From NCBI GenBank assembly GCA_907163375.1, contig CAJQUW010006363.1:637501-701500 (forward strand): a stretch of DNA of 64,000 bases, given 5' to 3'. The DNA is from Prostheceraeus crozeri. Its lineage: Eukaryota; Platyhelminthes; Polycladida; Euryleptidae. The first letter of the stretch is position 1; the number at the start of each line of letters is the position of its first letter. A model generated the notes under the pieces. That model was not told where the DNA came from. It saw only the letters and a list, made by a program, of their open reading frames with translations, and did no database searches. Both the position numbers and the translations under genes were made by a program. Below are positions 1 to 13,066 of this stretch, piece by piece.

Positions 1-198
1 TACCGAATGACAGATGTTCTAAATATCATTCAAATATCACTCGAAACGTTTATATATTGAGATTATGCGCCTGAAAGTCTCCTAAGGATGACGCAAGGTA
101 TTATTCTCAATGAAAGGAATTACAAACTTCCATTTCCAATATGCAATGATACGAGTGACGTAACTTGGATAGAGTGTGAATAGAATATCAACATAAAA

Positions 199-219
199 AG
201 TAAGTAAGTAAGTAAGCGT
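199..219 (-). repeat. TTAC tetranucleotide tail of the LINE
   Basis: Four to five AAGT units on the plus strand directly follow the LINE 3' UTR, which carries an AATAAA-like motif on the minus strand just upstream. CR1-type elements end in short tandem units rather than poly(A), so this marks the 3' end of the element. Confidence 0.7.
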
Positions 220-288
220 TTATTCTTAAGTAAATAGAAATCATCATACAAATGCATCACATAGATTCACAAATTCCGTTCAATGTTA

Positions 289-1149
289 TCATGTACTTTT
301 CAAAGAATTCTTCAAACGTACTATTACAGGTAAAAAAGTATTTGAAAATTTTTCGGTATGCGTGTAAGGCATTTCATACTTAATACAATACAACAGTTTT
401 CTTGGTAAAATATCACGAAGGATGTGAGTCGGTGTTGATTCCATTGTCTCATAAATCGTCAATGCTGCTTGAAAACGTCTTTCTTTTAAAGATTCACTTG
501 AACAACTGCACATTCTGTCGACACATTTGCCATCAGGTGTCCAATACATGATTCTATGTACACGATTTTCAATTCTCTGAATAAGGTGACTTTGTTTTTT
601 GTTAATGCCAACAAATACAGGACTTGCATACTCAAAAAGAGAACGAATCAATGCTGTGTACACTACATGGAGATCACATGGAGATAAAAGAGGCTTGAGG
701 TGTCTAATGATATGAATACGCTGACAGGCTTTCGTTTTCAGATGTTTGAAATGTTCTTTCCAGCTAAGGTCCTCTGACAATGTAACACCAAGGAGCTTCA
801 TCTTGTGAACTTGCTGTATTGGAAGCGATCTCTGTAAGAAAACAGGATACCGAGTAATCAACAACACCTTAGATTTTGCGGTGTTTAGTCTCATCTGATT
901 GTTTTCGCACCATATATTCAAATTAGTAGTTTCATTAACGATCAATCCTGTAAGCGCTTTTGGTTCTTCTGATGTTATGGGAATTATGAGTGTGAAATCA
1001 TCTGCATACTTCACAACTTCTGTGGATGTTGAAGAACTACAGAAGGTTCCGACAAAAGCAGCAAATATCATCGGTCCCAAGACGGAGCCCTGGGGCACAC
1101 CAGTCCTCATTTGAATGGGTTCAGATTTTGAGGCGTGCTGAGCGATCAC
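289..1149 (-). pseudogene. LINE ORF2, C-terminal half (RT palm to C-terminus)
   Basis: This 286-codon open frame carries the second half of the reverse transcriptase. The motif GVPQGSVLGP lies near residues 18-27 and the catalytic YADD box near 48-51. A LLGVTLSEDLSWKEHF segment follows, and then the CR1-type C-terminal region with RSLFEYASPVF. It overlaps the upstream ORF2 frame by 29 bp in a different register. The protein similarity continues straight across the overlap, from the RSYFCDRSARLKI end of one frame to SEPIQMRTGVPQGS in this one, so a single-base frameshift near 1121-1150 separates the halves. The start shown is not a true start codon context. There is no other damage in this half. 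Confidence 0.85.
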
Positions 1150-2872
1150 AAAAATATGACCTGAGCCAAATCAGAAATCCATTGGGGAAGCCCAACTCAT
1201 GAAACCTCTCTAAAACAAGGCGATGATTAATACAGTCAAATGCATTACATAAGTCGTAGCTCAAGATAGCACTGCCAAAATATTTTCGCTCATCAAAGAA
1301 CTTAGATGCTGTGTGAACTGTGCGTATCAACGCCGTTGTAGTTGATGCACCGGGTCTAAAACCATGCTGAGTCTGTCCGAATGCGTCGAGAAAAATAGAT
1401 TTCGTTTTTCGTAGGATAAGTTTCTCCATTATCTTTGCTGGTGTTGACAGAAGACTTAGGTAACGCATTTTCTCCGTACTCGGTGGGTTAGTTTTTGGAA
1501 CTGGCACAAGTATTGTACATTTCCATTCTTGTGGTATTGTGCGATTTTTAATTGATTGGTTTATAATCATTGACAATGGCGCTGACAGAATTTCAGCCAA
1601 TTCCTTATAAATTCTGGTTGGCATGGTATCTCCACTGGCTTTACTGGTATTAACGATCCGTAGACTTTCCAAAACCTCCTTGGGTGAAATAAATGCAGTC
1701 CAATAATCGTCAAGAGTATCAAATGTTGACACAGGGTTCGAAATATCACTGCTATTATACGAGGAAGAAACTTTTGAAACCAAATGCTCCAATAAACTTT
1801 CAACTGACCCATGATCTGCAGTTAGTTTTAGTAAAGGATCCGGCTGATTTTTCCGTTGATTTGAAACCATCCTCCACATTCCTTTTGCTGACGACATGCA
1901 TTTTTCTGCCCATATCTTCTTTGCTCGAGCCACTTCCACTTTCACTTTTGCTTTCAAATGGTTATATAAACTCCAATTTTGCGCTCTGTAGGCCGCCCAA
2001 CGATCATTTATTAACTTCTTCGTCAATGGAGTCATCCATTCCTTATCCGATCGCGTTATTGGGACATATGTGGATGGGAGACATATTTCTATCAAATAAG
2101 ATAGCTGCTCTTGAAAGGTATACCACTGAGAGTCCACGTTATCGAAAGAATCCAATAATGAGACCCAATTAACTTGAGAAACCACATGAAACAGATAGGC
2201 CAAGTTAGACTGTCGAAAATCATAAACTTTGTGAAGCCTTATCGAATTATGAATGTCAGTTGGAACCAAGTTCTTTGGTGAACAAGTCAACATAAGATGA
2301 TCTGCTGTGGCAATAGGGGAATCATAGACTATACAATTGGTGTCGTAAATATCAGAAAGATCTTTAGAAACAACAATATGATCAAGTACATTACTCTTCC
2401 GTGTAGGCTTCTGAACAAGATCCACAAAATCCAACTCATCACATAAGTTTCCGATCTTAAAATGATTAAAATCGCCGACAATAATAGCACCATACGAAGG
2501 CTTTGTACATAATAAATCGTCAATGATACAAAGTATTAAAGTGTGCACATCAAAGAGAACATTTGATTTACAATGAGGTGGTATGTAAATACATAGAAGA
2601 AACATCTTCATAGAAGAAATATCAATGACAAGAAGGTCAATGTCATTTATGACGGCATACGTATGGGTTACATCAACAAATGAATATGATGAATGTAAAT
2701 ATATCGCTACTCCACCTCCTCTACGATATGACCGATCAGATCTGCACATGTAAAAATCAGGTATGCTCACGAGAGAAGAGTCTACATGAGAGTTCAACCA
2801 TGTTTCTGTCAAACATACAATCGATGCCTTCTTTAATTGCACACATAGTATCAGTTCATCTATTTTGGGCAA
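1121..2872 (-). pseudogene. LINE ORF2, endonuclease and N-terminal RT
   Basis: This 583-codon frame holds the AP-type endonuclease and the fingers of the reverse transcriptase. The endonuclease shows CLTETWLN (catalytic Glu), VGDFNH (Asp/Asn) and ADHLML (Asp-His). The linker has the WMTPLTKKL...RW pattern common between EN and RT in CR1-like elements. The RT part has HGFRPGASTTTAL and the first catalytic Asp in SYDLCNAFD. The endonuclease similarity (NVQSLLPKIDEL) begins upstream of the first listed start. The frame is open back into the 3' end of ORF1, with no ATG, so ORF2 may be translated by coupling to ORF1. It ends at a stop created by the frameshift described for the C-terminal half. 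Confidence 0.88.
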
Positions 2873-2928
2873 CAGTGATTGTACATTGAGTAAACAAATG
2901 ACAGGGTATGAAGTCTCATTGCCACTTT

Positions 2929-3741
2929 TTAAAACCCTAACTGAAAATTTTTGCTGTTAGAGTCAGTTTCCACAATTTTGCCGTTTCGAATAAAGACATT
3001 TTTACCGTTTTCGCGTCTTTTCTTTAGCTCTTGTCTTAGTTTGTGGTTCAGTTCTCTTTCCATACGTGTTTGATCTGGCTTTATGAAGACATCTTTGAAA
3101 GTGTTGCTGTTTTTTAACTTCTTGGAGTTGCGGAGTATAGTGCTACGTATCACTGGATTTGGACATCCTAATCGTATCAGACGTGGCTTTGCTCCACCTC
3201 GTGTAATAGATCCGATTCGAGAGCAATCAGATACCTTAAACTTTTCACATTCAAGAGTTTCTATAATTTCTTCAACCTTTTTCATATCAGAAACTGTACG
3301 TTCAGATAATGTGTTTACAGGATCTTCAGGTACGCCAGAGATTATGAGGTAATCACGTTTCTGAAACCTCTGTACTGCTTCGTTAATTATTTCTTCACTG
3401 TCTGGCCTAATAGCAACACTCGAATGATACTCGTTAAGTATATCGTGAACCTGCTCCAATTTCTCGCATCTATTTTGCAGCTGTTCATATTTTCCTTTCA
3501 GATCTTCATAGCTCAAGATCAAAATATCCAACTTCTGGCTCAAAGGCTGAATGTGCTTTCGAAGCTGTGCCTCTAGGCCTGCATCCTGTCGATGCAGTCC
3601 TGAAGTATCAGACTTTGTTGACATTTCTGCATATTGATTTTTCAAATAGGTCAACGCTTTAGCAATGTCCTTCTTTGGAACATTATTGCGCTTACAAAGC
3701 TCTGCCTCTGACATTGAAAGTATATCAGGTATTGACGCCAT
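2929..3741 (-). CDS. LINE ORF1 protein (coiled coil + RRM-like)
   Basis: The 270-residue protein is intact from ATG to stop. Residues about 60-110 are rich in heptad-like Leu/Lys/Glu and should form a coiled coil, including SQKLDILILSYEDLKGKYEQ. From about residue 130 there is the pattern YLIISGVPED, then SRIG, then KPRLIRLGCPNPVIRSTIL, then IKPDQTRMERE and a terminal RNGKIVE. This is the arrangement known for RRM-containing ORF1 proteins of CR1/L1-type LINEs, which bind element RNA and act as nucleic acid chaperones. The stop codon lies within a few tens of bases of the point where the endonuclease similarity starts in ORF2. Confidence 0.88.
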   Translation of the reverse strand: MASIPDILSMSEAELCKRNNVPKKDIAKALTYLKNQYAEMSTKSDTSGLHRQDAGLEAQLRKHIQPLSQKLDILILSYEDLKGKYEQLQNRCEKLEQVHDILNEYHSSVAIRPDSEEIINEAVQRFQKRDYLIISGVPEDPVNTLSERTVSDMKKVEEIIETLECEKFKVSDCSRIGSITRGGAKPRLIRLGCPNPVIRSTILRNSKKLKNSNTFKDVFIKPDQTRMERELNHKLRQELKKRRENGKNVFIRNGKIVETDSNSKNFQLGF

Positions 3742-3875
3742 TGATTAGATTGCAATTATTACAAGTCCGTCTCGTGATTTCCAACACAATTCCTGTCGTG
3801 AATGATGACAAGGTCGTGTCTCAGTGACGTGTGACCACACGTGATCAAAAATCAATAATTAATAATTTCACGACG
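3742..3875 (-). promoter_or_regulatory. Probable LINE 5' leader
   Basis: This stretch between the ORF1 start and unrelated flanking sequence has more CpG than its surroundings and contains ACGTG/CACGTG-like palindromic motifs. LINE 5' leaders usually carry an internal promoter, so that role is inferred from position only. The outer limit is a guess. Confidence 0.35.
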
Positions 3876-3879
3876 TGGG

Positions 3880-5690
3880 GACATCACAGGAAATATCGGC
3901 ATTCTTTCATTTTATATCAGATTGCATGCCAGTGCGGAGCAGAAAGCACAAACAAATCCAGACTACATTCCCGCATGCATGGAAGAATGCACCATGTAAA
4001 CAAAATTTAAAAGATTCTGGGGTTACAATTGTGTCATTGCTCAACTATTATCAAGGACATTTTGAGATTTTAAATGCGCGTACCGCCTTTTGTATGCCAA
4101 TAAGGAATTTATTATTATTACGATATGCAACGATATTGCAACGATTTGCAACGGAATCAGATATTTACGGTGACAGGAAGTTTGAGCATGAATATGTTTT
4201 CCATCTTATAAAACTGGCATTACACTTACCATTGGCATTCTCCGGGACAGCAATTCTTCAGAAGTTTTTTACAATGTGACTTTCTGTTACGTATTATGCA
4301 CAAAGCATTCTCTAAGTTTGCATGTTAGCGTTGAACGTCGACCAGAGAGTGGGATGCCACAAAAACAGTGCGATATGAAGCAATGTACTCGTATTTCCAA
4401 TCGTAAATAGGAATAGGGGTTAAAAGATATTTCCACCAGTCTACCCACTCATTAAGTAAGACACTTTGTAAGAGGAAGTTACCCATCATCCTTTGAAAAC
4501 TTTATAATGCCCTAGAGCTACTGACCCGGTTAGAAAGCTATGTTTGCATCAAACACCATCAATTGAACGCATTCACAACTCCACTTAAGTTTCATTTCAT
4601 TTCACGCAGTGGATAAGTGATTTTCTTATTCGGTACGGATATTAAGAATGCTAACAACGATCTTGACACTCACCGATTAATGCGTAGCGATGTATCTAGT
4701 TACATGGATCCAGGCTCCAAAATCCGAGAAATACATGAGCTGAACATTAGTCCGATTCAATGAATTACTTCATCTCGTGTGAAAGAAAAATCTTAGCTCT
4801 TTGAAATATCATAATAGCAACTATAGACCTATCTGAAAGATATATTTATTTGTAATTCAATGAGACAAATGTATTTCCTTTCTATTTTGCTTGCGCAGCC
4901 ATAAATTTAGGGCAGCCTTAGCATATCAACAAGCGACAAAAACGCTTTGACTAAATATCGTTTCAGAAAATGTGTGGAGATATAGTGAATCGATTAATCT
5001 ACGACTAGCAGTGGAAGATATAATTGTATTATAAAATTAAATTCACCATATAAGATTGATTGATACACCCCATATCAACCCATAGCATCTATTTAAAGTC
5101 GAGTGCTCTGAAAACGCTCTATCAAAGTGCAACAATGCGGTTGTAAAGAACAAAAAACCGCTATTCAGCTGGCGTATCGGATAGTTAGGTTTCCCGTTAC
5201 CAGATATCTGATGCAACCCCAGATTCAGGAAAGCACTCTACCAAGTCAAGGTTTTCATATCATGAAGTTCTAACAAAATTTGCAAAGGAAAAAGTTTTTA
5301 TCGCTCCTTTTTACATTTAACAACTCCCCGTCGGGCGACTTTTGATGACAATGACTGACCTCCCGTAAGGAAGAATTGTGAAATTCTAGCGAAATGCTTC
5401 ATTTTCATCATTTTTTAAAATTGTCTGGTCGATCCAGGTCAGACATTTTTCAATATTAAATTGACAATATTTAACAACTTCTCCGGTCGTAAAAGCAGCA
5501 TCTGTTTTGATCTGAAATTGAGGTCATTAAGCTGATAAAAGAATCATCTCACACAATTTGGAGAAATTGCCAAGAAGTATATGATCTGCATCCTTTTTAT
5601 ATTTCCTTCTCTTCTTTTATACAGAGCCTGTTTCATCTTTATAAAACTTTGAATAGACGTCATTATCATCACTAATGAAAGGTCATAAAA
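3880..5690. other. No gene recognised
   Basis: This is AT-rich sequence without a convincing coding frame. A 134-codon open frame at 3875-4279 (plus) resembles no family I know and has no splice or start context to support it. No repeats were recognised by eye. Confidence 0.4.
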
Positions 5691-5694
5691 GCAC

Positions 5695-5890
5695 TTTTGC
5701 GGCAATTATTTTCGATAATGAAATTATAGGTTTGTCTCTCCCTCTAATTTAATGCCAACAAATCAGAAAACTCAGCAGACGCTTTGAGTACAAGACCCTT
5801 TTTCAACGCAAATGACAGAAGTTACAGATGAAATGAAGAGCGTATTTATACTAAATGAAAGCAACTCTATGACGTCATAACATTCATTAA
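5695..5890 (+). repeat. Dispersed copy of a foldback-element arm
   Basis: This stretch matches, with scattered differences, both arms of the inverted-repeat element at 19733-20298. Shared blocks in order are GCGGCAATTATTTTC, TCTCTCCCTCTAA, TTAATGCCAACAAAT, TTTTTCAACGCAAATGACAG, TTACAGATGA, and AATGAAAGCAACTCTATG. Only one arm was found here. No inverted partner is visible before 6100, so it is a solo or decayed copy. Confidence 0.7.
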
Positions 5891-6110
5891 AACACTTCAT
5901 GGGAAACTTAAATGGTTCGCCTGACGTATCCACGGGTAACAGATACCTGCAATTACATTTCATTAGCAAGCTCGGTGATATTAATAATAATAGTGTGTTT
6001 ATCTCGGAAATGACAATCACAAGTTACAAATTGAAAAATACAGCTGTCGTAGTAAAAAAAGTGTGAATTGCAATGCTTTGTATCACGTAAAATCAGATAA
6101 ATTCAAGCAA

Positions 6111-8275
6111 CTACAATTTCAATCTGAAAAGTCGACATGCATAAGATGAGAACGAACGTGAATGTCTAGCAGTGAAGCACATAGGTATACGGAAATGCAG
6201 AGTTCGGGAGGCGTGGGGCATAATAGGGTATAACGGATGTTGAGTGTTCATGCACTTGTGAAAAAATCGAAGGACAAGAGAATTTCTTCGCTCCTGAAAG
6301 TCTGGCACTATGTCAGATAAGCATTCAAAGTCACAAATTATATGATGGCCCCGATTCATGAGTCTGTTTATCTTTGTTAATGAAGATGGATCAATTTCAC
6401 CAAATACCGGAATTGTTTATAAGAGTATGGGCATGACTATGCCGTTCAAAGCCCTCAGACAGTTGTCCTTGCTGATAAAGGGTGTCAGTATTTTCAAAAC
6501 ATGGAGTTTTCTACCTGCCGTTCTGGTAATTCGATTGAATGTTCTTCCCAAGATAAATTATCTGTCAACGTGACTCCTAGAATAACACATGGCAGAGACA
6601 CAGTAACTTCAGCGTATGGTGACAGGACCTCGTAAGACACTCTTGACTCTTTGATTAACAATTGACAGCACTAAGAAAAGTTCAAATGCATACGTTTTTC
6701 CTTTGTCCATTCAGTTACATCAGACAAAACCGATGGAGGAACACAACCACGCTCACCAGATTTCACAATGCTATATCATCTGTTAACTTCATGACATGAG
6801 CATTTCGATGCTTAACATTGAGTGAAGACATGAATATGTTAAAAAATGAGCTTTATACTGACCCCTGTGGAATCCCAGACGTGATTCCAATGAGAGGACC
6901 AAATATGCCATTTACTCGAATACGCAGGCATCTCGATGTAAGGTATGATGATAGCCAAGTCAAAAGCCCGGTATTGAATCCTTTGTCGAATAGGGTGTTT
7001 GCAATTCGGTTATGTTAGACATTGCCGAATGCTTTTGATGAATCCAGACAAGTTACCCGCACAGCAACTTTACTTGGCTGTTCCATAAACGAAGTAGACG
7101 TAGACGTCGAGCCATTAGGAAGAAAAGCATCCTGATCATCGCGGAAACTTGACACTAGCTCACTCTTCATTTCTGCTAACATACATCTCTCAAAGATCTT
7201 GGATATTATAGTAGATAAGCAGATTGGACGATAATCATTTATGCCAGTGTTACTTTTCTTTTCAATTGAAGGTATGTATGAATTTTTCCGCAAGTCTGTA
7301 ACAGTTCTGGACTCAAAAGAAGCTTGAAATAAATGGTAAGAGGACCCGATATCGGTTCGGCAGCTTCACTTAAACGCTTTGCGACAACAGAATCTGGGCC
7401 TGTTGATTGTTTCGTTGATAATCGTTGTAATAAATCATACACATATTCCTCGTTGATTTTCATATCTCAAATGTCATTAAAAATGTACATTGATTGACAA
7501 CTGCATCAAAATTGAAGCAATTGGCAAGATGATGCGTTAGCTCAATTATAAACTCATGGTTTTGAAGTTTATTATGCGACTTCTTTGCCATATCTCCGTT
7601 AATCTCCTTTACAATGTCCCATACATTTTTGCGTTTATTCATGTTTCTTTCACTTCATCTTTGCTTGGATATCATAATCTCGCTCTAACCTTTTACATTC
7701 TGATGTCTGTTGTCTGATGGGCCAGTCCTTTGACCGAAGGCAATCCATCGGTCTTCAGTTAGTGCCTTTAAAAGTGGAGATAGTCAGGGTTTGTCGGTGT
7801 CGTTTAATATGACATCTCTTTGAGGAATGTTACTCATTGATACAAATAGGATTTCATAAAAGGCAAGCAGTTTATTGTTCATATCCGAATGTTCATTGAC
7901 CGGACTGAAATTTGCATCTTTCAATGAAGTTAAAAACTCATTTAAATGATGTCACCGATAATAAAACGATGTCTTTCTCACACATATATTTGATAGAACA
8001 GGTGAGCTCGACGATAGAAATGCATTGCTATGATCAGAAGAGCCTAAAGGAGGTAATCTTGACATTATGATTCCCACAAATTGCACTTACTACTACCGTT
8101 TAGCCAAAGACTGTCACATTCTCCTGTCTGACGGCATAAATGAATAGCGATCATTTCAAAATGAACCTCCCTAGCTATCAAGCCTATCTGATGAAAGAGC
8201 ACTCGAGACATGAGATCATCGCGTTGTGATGGTATTTCCTTAGCCTTTGCAGCCTCCTCTGAGCATGTCATCATC
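6111..8275 (-). pseudogene. Decayed CR1-like LINE ORF2
   Basis: Disconnected minus-strand frames line up in order with ORF2 of the LINE at 0.2-3.9 kb. The order is an EN-RT linker around 7680-7770, a segment with TGPDSVVAKRLSE (7239-7463), and an RT segment with DYRPICLSTIISKIFE and FRDDQDAFLPNGSTSTSTSF (7015-7293). A piece with ILGVTLTDNLSWEEH follows near 6540-6600, and a C-terminal piece at 6111-6359. Many stops and frame changes separate the pieces, so this copy is much older than its neighbour. The endonuclease portion above 7.8 kb is barely recognisable. Confidence 0.65.
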
Positions 8276-8279
8276 CGTC

Positions 8280-11200
8280 AACATGCATTGTCAACAAAGT
8301 CGAATGGACTTCTCAAAAATCATCAAATACGAGTGTGCTATCAAGTCACGAATTTGGTCAACTGTGGCTTATATAGAGCAACAAGTACATTAAAAACAAG
8401 AATTTCCTCATTTCTGATCTCGAATGAGATATGAAATCTTCATAGACATTTTAACTGACTCACCAGAAGCATCTAGCATCTAGAAGTCACAGGTACGTAC
8501 CTCCTATCATATTTCAATAGATACATGCAGTTGGCTGATTTTGGAGGTGATGTCAACCTATTGATTCCTAATGCGATGATGTTGCTGGTCTTCGATTGAT
8601 GATGGAAATGAATATTCTTTTATAGCAGCTGAAAACAATAATTTCACTAAGACGGAAAAAATATGTCTTTACAAGACATCTTCATATTTCAATAAAATAG
8701 TCCTCAAGGAACGACTTGAAGTAATGACGCAGATGAATCGAAATATTTTAAGTGATTGTTACAGATAATCCTAGAAACTCATATTGAGAGGAATATTCTT
8801 CCATATCATGTCACCGAATATTCTTTGCTAGAAGGCTTCAAACGCATTGCTTATTGAAGCTGTGTATTACGGTCTTGAGAAAACAACATGGATTATTTTC
8901 AATTTCGAGATTACTGCGATTATGCTTTAGAGAAAATTGATTTGTCTGTCATTTACATTTGTTTATTCAAGCGGATTGCAAGATAATATCAAAACAAAAT
9001 AGCGAATATGTAATTATGTAACTTCTCAATAGCTACACCAAATGACGTGACGCATATACATGGAAGTCAAATGTTTTTCTGCAGAATCACGAAATATAAA
9101 TCAAATTTGCGAGACGTTTTGCTAATTGCAAAATCATTGCGTTTGTGCATCCATGAATATATCACTCTAAGTGAGAATTTGATGCTTGCAACTATTCAAA
9201 TTCGCACTGTTGTCTGTCTTAACTCATATTCCACACATTCATTTTTTAAGCCTATTGATGCATTTACATCAGTTGAATATTGTACCTATTTTACATCATG
9301 CTACAATAAAATTCATCGGACGGTACGGCTCAAATCATATCAATCTTGCTTGGATGCTTGAAAGAGTGCATGAAGCTCTCTCAGAAAATGCTAGAACCAT
9401 GCTTGTACATTTATTGGATCAAAACATTTTCAGGAACAACATGTGACGTGCAGACTGCATGATATAGAGGGTTCAACATGCCGTACATGTATATCAGTAT
9501 GTGAATTCAAAAATGAAATTGATATCTGTAAGATTTTTTGCTGTTTTGAAAAGTTCATAGAATTCATGTGCTTTATATACTTATATGCTTATCATTGCTT
9601 ACGGCATATGCGAATTTGAATGCAATAAGATAGCGCAAAATAAGAGCGAAATCTGCAACATGTACAGTATGTAATGCTTAAACATATAAATGAACTTTCA
9701 AGAAGGAATATGAATGTGAAAAATTGAATTCGCTTGCAAGCGGTTTATGTGGGTGTAGCAACGACTTCAGACTGTGGAGTCAATAAAAACAATTGCAGAC
9801 ATAGATGTCGAAAACGAACTTATTCAGAATTCATAATATCATCGGAAATAAATCCATTATCGCTTATTCAAATCAAATTTCAATATTGAAAGAGTAGTTT
9901 CAATATTTGTCTAGAAATTCCCTCGTGTCCGATGTAAACAAAAAACAGTTTCTGTTCTTTGCCGGTTGAAGAGACGAAAATTGTTTTGGTTGAATGTTAC
10001 CAAGCATTAATGCACGCAGACAGGAAATTTTCGAAGTCATCTATTTATTTGATGTTTATTCTGTCCACGACAAAACTGATCGCTCAATAATTTTCACACA
10101 TTATGATTGATATAGAATTGTGCTACCTCAATCTGGTGACATTTTGAGCATACATCGGGAAACAATTAGCAAAAAAAATCTGAAAATAAATCATCAGACG
10201 TCAGTGAATGCGAAAATAAAAATATGCGAATAAAATTAGGTTGATCAGTGATAAGATCAGAAAACGATAGCGATCACTTAATGAGTATTTAACAATGCTG
10301 CCAAATTTTTACGAAATGTAGATCACTTAGGATTAACTTGGAATATTACTTAGGATTAAATCAATCCTTGCAAAAGCAAGATCTCTATTGACCTGAATGG
10401 AAAGTTGTTTAGTTGTACAATGCTTTGCTTCGGCTATGAATGACATTCGTGCAATTTCTTGTACAGTTTGGAAATCCAGCATAATTTTGGCATACTTAGT
10501 GATCAATGAAGTTTCTGTCCAATTATTGCGCCCTCTGGTTATTGCTTCGATACGCAAATTGACTGGAGCATGAGTGAAAAAAAACTACTGGAGTCAGTGA
10601 TTTCAAATCAAATTCTAGTTCTTGCCATAAAACTAATATAAAACATATTAAAAACGAATGCAAAATTTAAGGAAGATCTGACTACCGAAGATGAAGTTTT
10701 CATTTCAATATTCCATTTGTTTTCATGTGATGCGCAGATAACTAGTATGCTTATTACTGTGCGATTTTTCCGTGCGTTGATAAAGCTTGGATTCTAAAGT
10801 TTTTTCGAAAAAATCGGTTATTGCAAGCTTGCATTCTTGCATCATTTGGGAATTCTTTTAATATCCAATGAATTAGCAATTTCTTGAATTATTTTTTTTT
10901 GTTCACATACAGATATTTAGGCAGCAGATGCTTGGTTGCCCAGGCAGTGACTTCAATCGTGCTATAACTGCGGTATTCACAAAACCAACATACACCTCTG
11001 TTAGATACATCTCTTGCAAAATTGACGTGAAATTCGTCCAACTAATTACTTCAAACTTTGTGATTTATTGCATAAAAGTTGTTGAATTTTTATTGAAAAG
11101 AAAAAGTCTTCTGTCTGTCCTTCGACGTTAAAATTTATTGACTCGTTGATAGGGATATAATGTCACTTGCCAGTACTAGACATTCGAGGACTCTCTCCGA

Positions 11201-13060
11201 AATACAGATTCAACCTGTAGAAATTAAAATACACCTACATCTTGTTTGGGATTAATTTGCGGTGCCTACTACTTTATGCAGTGGGCTTCAGAGCTTTTCC
11301 ATAATTCTACTCTGCCCAGTTCCATGCAAAGCACGAAACTTTCGTACATTGGCAGCTCCCAAAGTAGGCTTAGTCACCTCAAATGAATGCAGTGGCAGCA
11401 CCCCATGTGGATTATAGATTCGAACCTCCTTGCTGAAATGTGGCTTAAAGCCGACTCAACCATCCCATTAGACTCTTGTCTTTCATACTTATCAATCGAT
11501 TGAAGACCGTTCTGCAAATTTATGTAGAGATCTTTTGATATAATCATGTCATCGTGATAGCACGACTGTGTTCGTAGTGACAAGTCTCAAGAGGATGCAA
11601 AAGCGAAATTTCTACAATGCCATTAAATCTGCAAATCAATTAATAACCAGTGGCAAGAAAATGATTAGCCGCAACGCAACATACTTCATCATAAGCGTTG
11701 ATAATTCTTGATAACACCAGTTTTCCCTGTCCTAAAAATTATGAGGGTTGAAATAAAAAAAGCATGATGGTTGAAATTAGAGGTACAAAGATAATAGGAT
11801 GATCTGTCATTCCTATCAATTTTTTGTGTTTGTCCTCATTAAATATAATTTGAAATCGGTGTGCATGGCATAGCCTTATCATCCATTTTATTGTTCTTTC
11901 TTCTAGTGCCGGCCTATTTGTGCATTTAAACTCATTGGAGTCGTCTTCGAAGCCACCTACATAATTTTAGAAACATAACGGTGTCACTGGTGTTCTTGCA
12001 TTCTACATAATTATGCAAGAAACTGTTTTTGCTCGATAAATTCGTCAAGATTTTAAACGAAATGTTAGAAATATGTGCTTCCACATTGAGCATTTGCATC
12101 ATTCGTTGCTTTTAAAGACAAACTATTTGCACGTTAGCAATGCACACAGTAATGAATGAATGATTTCGAGTCCTTGAAAAGTGCTATTCCGTTGAAGGAG
12201 ATGAAATTTCACTCATTTCAAAACTATGAACGTTTGCAAGATTCAAGTAGTATGAGACGCTCGTAAATTAAGTGAAGGGAAGGAAACTCCGGTAGATTTA
12301 GACAACTTTGAAAACAGTAACTCACTATTCATGGCATTATTCTGCAAACTAGAGGACATCGTCAAAAGCAGAAAATCTGAAAACGGATCTGCTCCTGCAC
12401 AAGTTCGCGGATCAATAGTTTTTATAATTTGCGGAAACAGTTATCATGCGACACGCAAACCCCGCACAGCAGTGAGTCATCATTAATTGAAGGAGGCTTG
12501 AGCGATGCAGTTGTGGCTACATCATGATTCATCGAACATTGAACTGTCTTAATTAGCGGTTAAAGCATTCGAATAAAGATGTCGGATTTTCGCACCTTTC
12601 CGATGCGGATCCAGAAATTTTTTAACTTCGCAGATTCAAAAGACTTGAATAGAAGCTTGAAGACTTCATCTATGCAGCGAATTGCCAACCGTGTTTCTCA
12701 GTATTCGGTGAACGCGCTAAAATCTGCCGATTAAGGTTGTATGACACATATCCCGCACGAATTCTGAGAATCGATGGACAATATCCACCTCAGCGAAAAG
12801 CACCTGCCAAGTTGCATTCGGGTGTTGTTGTTTGGTAATAAAAATCGTTATTGCACAAGACACTGCGTCATGTACGCAGTGGTAGTATACTCGTACAGTG
12901 AATATTGATATATTTCAACTGATTTTTATGAGAAACTCGTGACTGCAAAAAGGCTAAATAGGTCTTACTGCACTCAACTGTGATGAAATATTTAATCAAA
13001 TTATAATAGCTATGACCAACTGATAAGTGATGGTGAGTGTCCTGATCCAGCTATGTACAT
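8280..13060. other. No gene recognised
   Basis: This is AT-rich non-coding sequence, presumably intronic or intergenic DNA downstream of the BCKDHB exon on the minus strand. Short open frames here (for example 9047-9446 plus, 10333-10557 minus, 11374-11583 minus) show no recognisable family. I looked for the next BCKDHB exon (expected to begin near SDVTLVAWGTQ) and did not see it. Confidence 0.4.
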
Positions 13061-13066
13061 GCAAGA

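Larger units (their letters stand above)
199..3875 (-). mobile_element. Near full-length CR1-like LINE
   Basis: This non-LTR retrotransposon reads on the minus strand. From high to low coordinate it has a short 5' leader, ORF1 (coiled coil plus RRM-like region), ORF2 (apurinic-type endonuclease plus reverse transcriptase), a short 3' UTR, and a simple-repeat tail of TTAC units (199-219 on the plus strand reads as AAGT units). The ORF layout and the C-terminal region of ORF2 fit the CR1/Jockey side of LINE phylogeny, but the clade is an inference. Only one frameshift is visible in the coding part, so the copy looks young. No target-site duplication could be recognised, and the 5' end near 3875 is approximate. 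Confidence 0.85.

Noticed and set aside
3875-4279. 134-codon plus-strand open frame
   Set aside because: It begins at the 5' edge of the LINE and matches no family. Probably chance.
9047-9446. Two overlapping plus-strand open frames, possibly a LINE tail
   Set aside because: The residues do not follow the C-terminal LINE pattern seen in the other copies.
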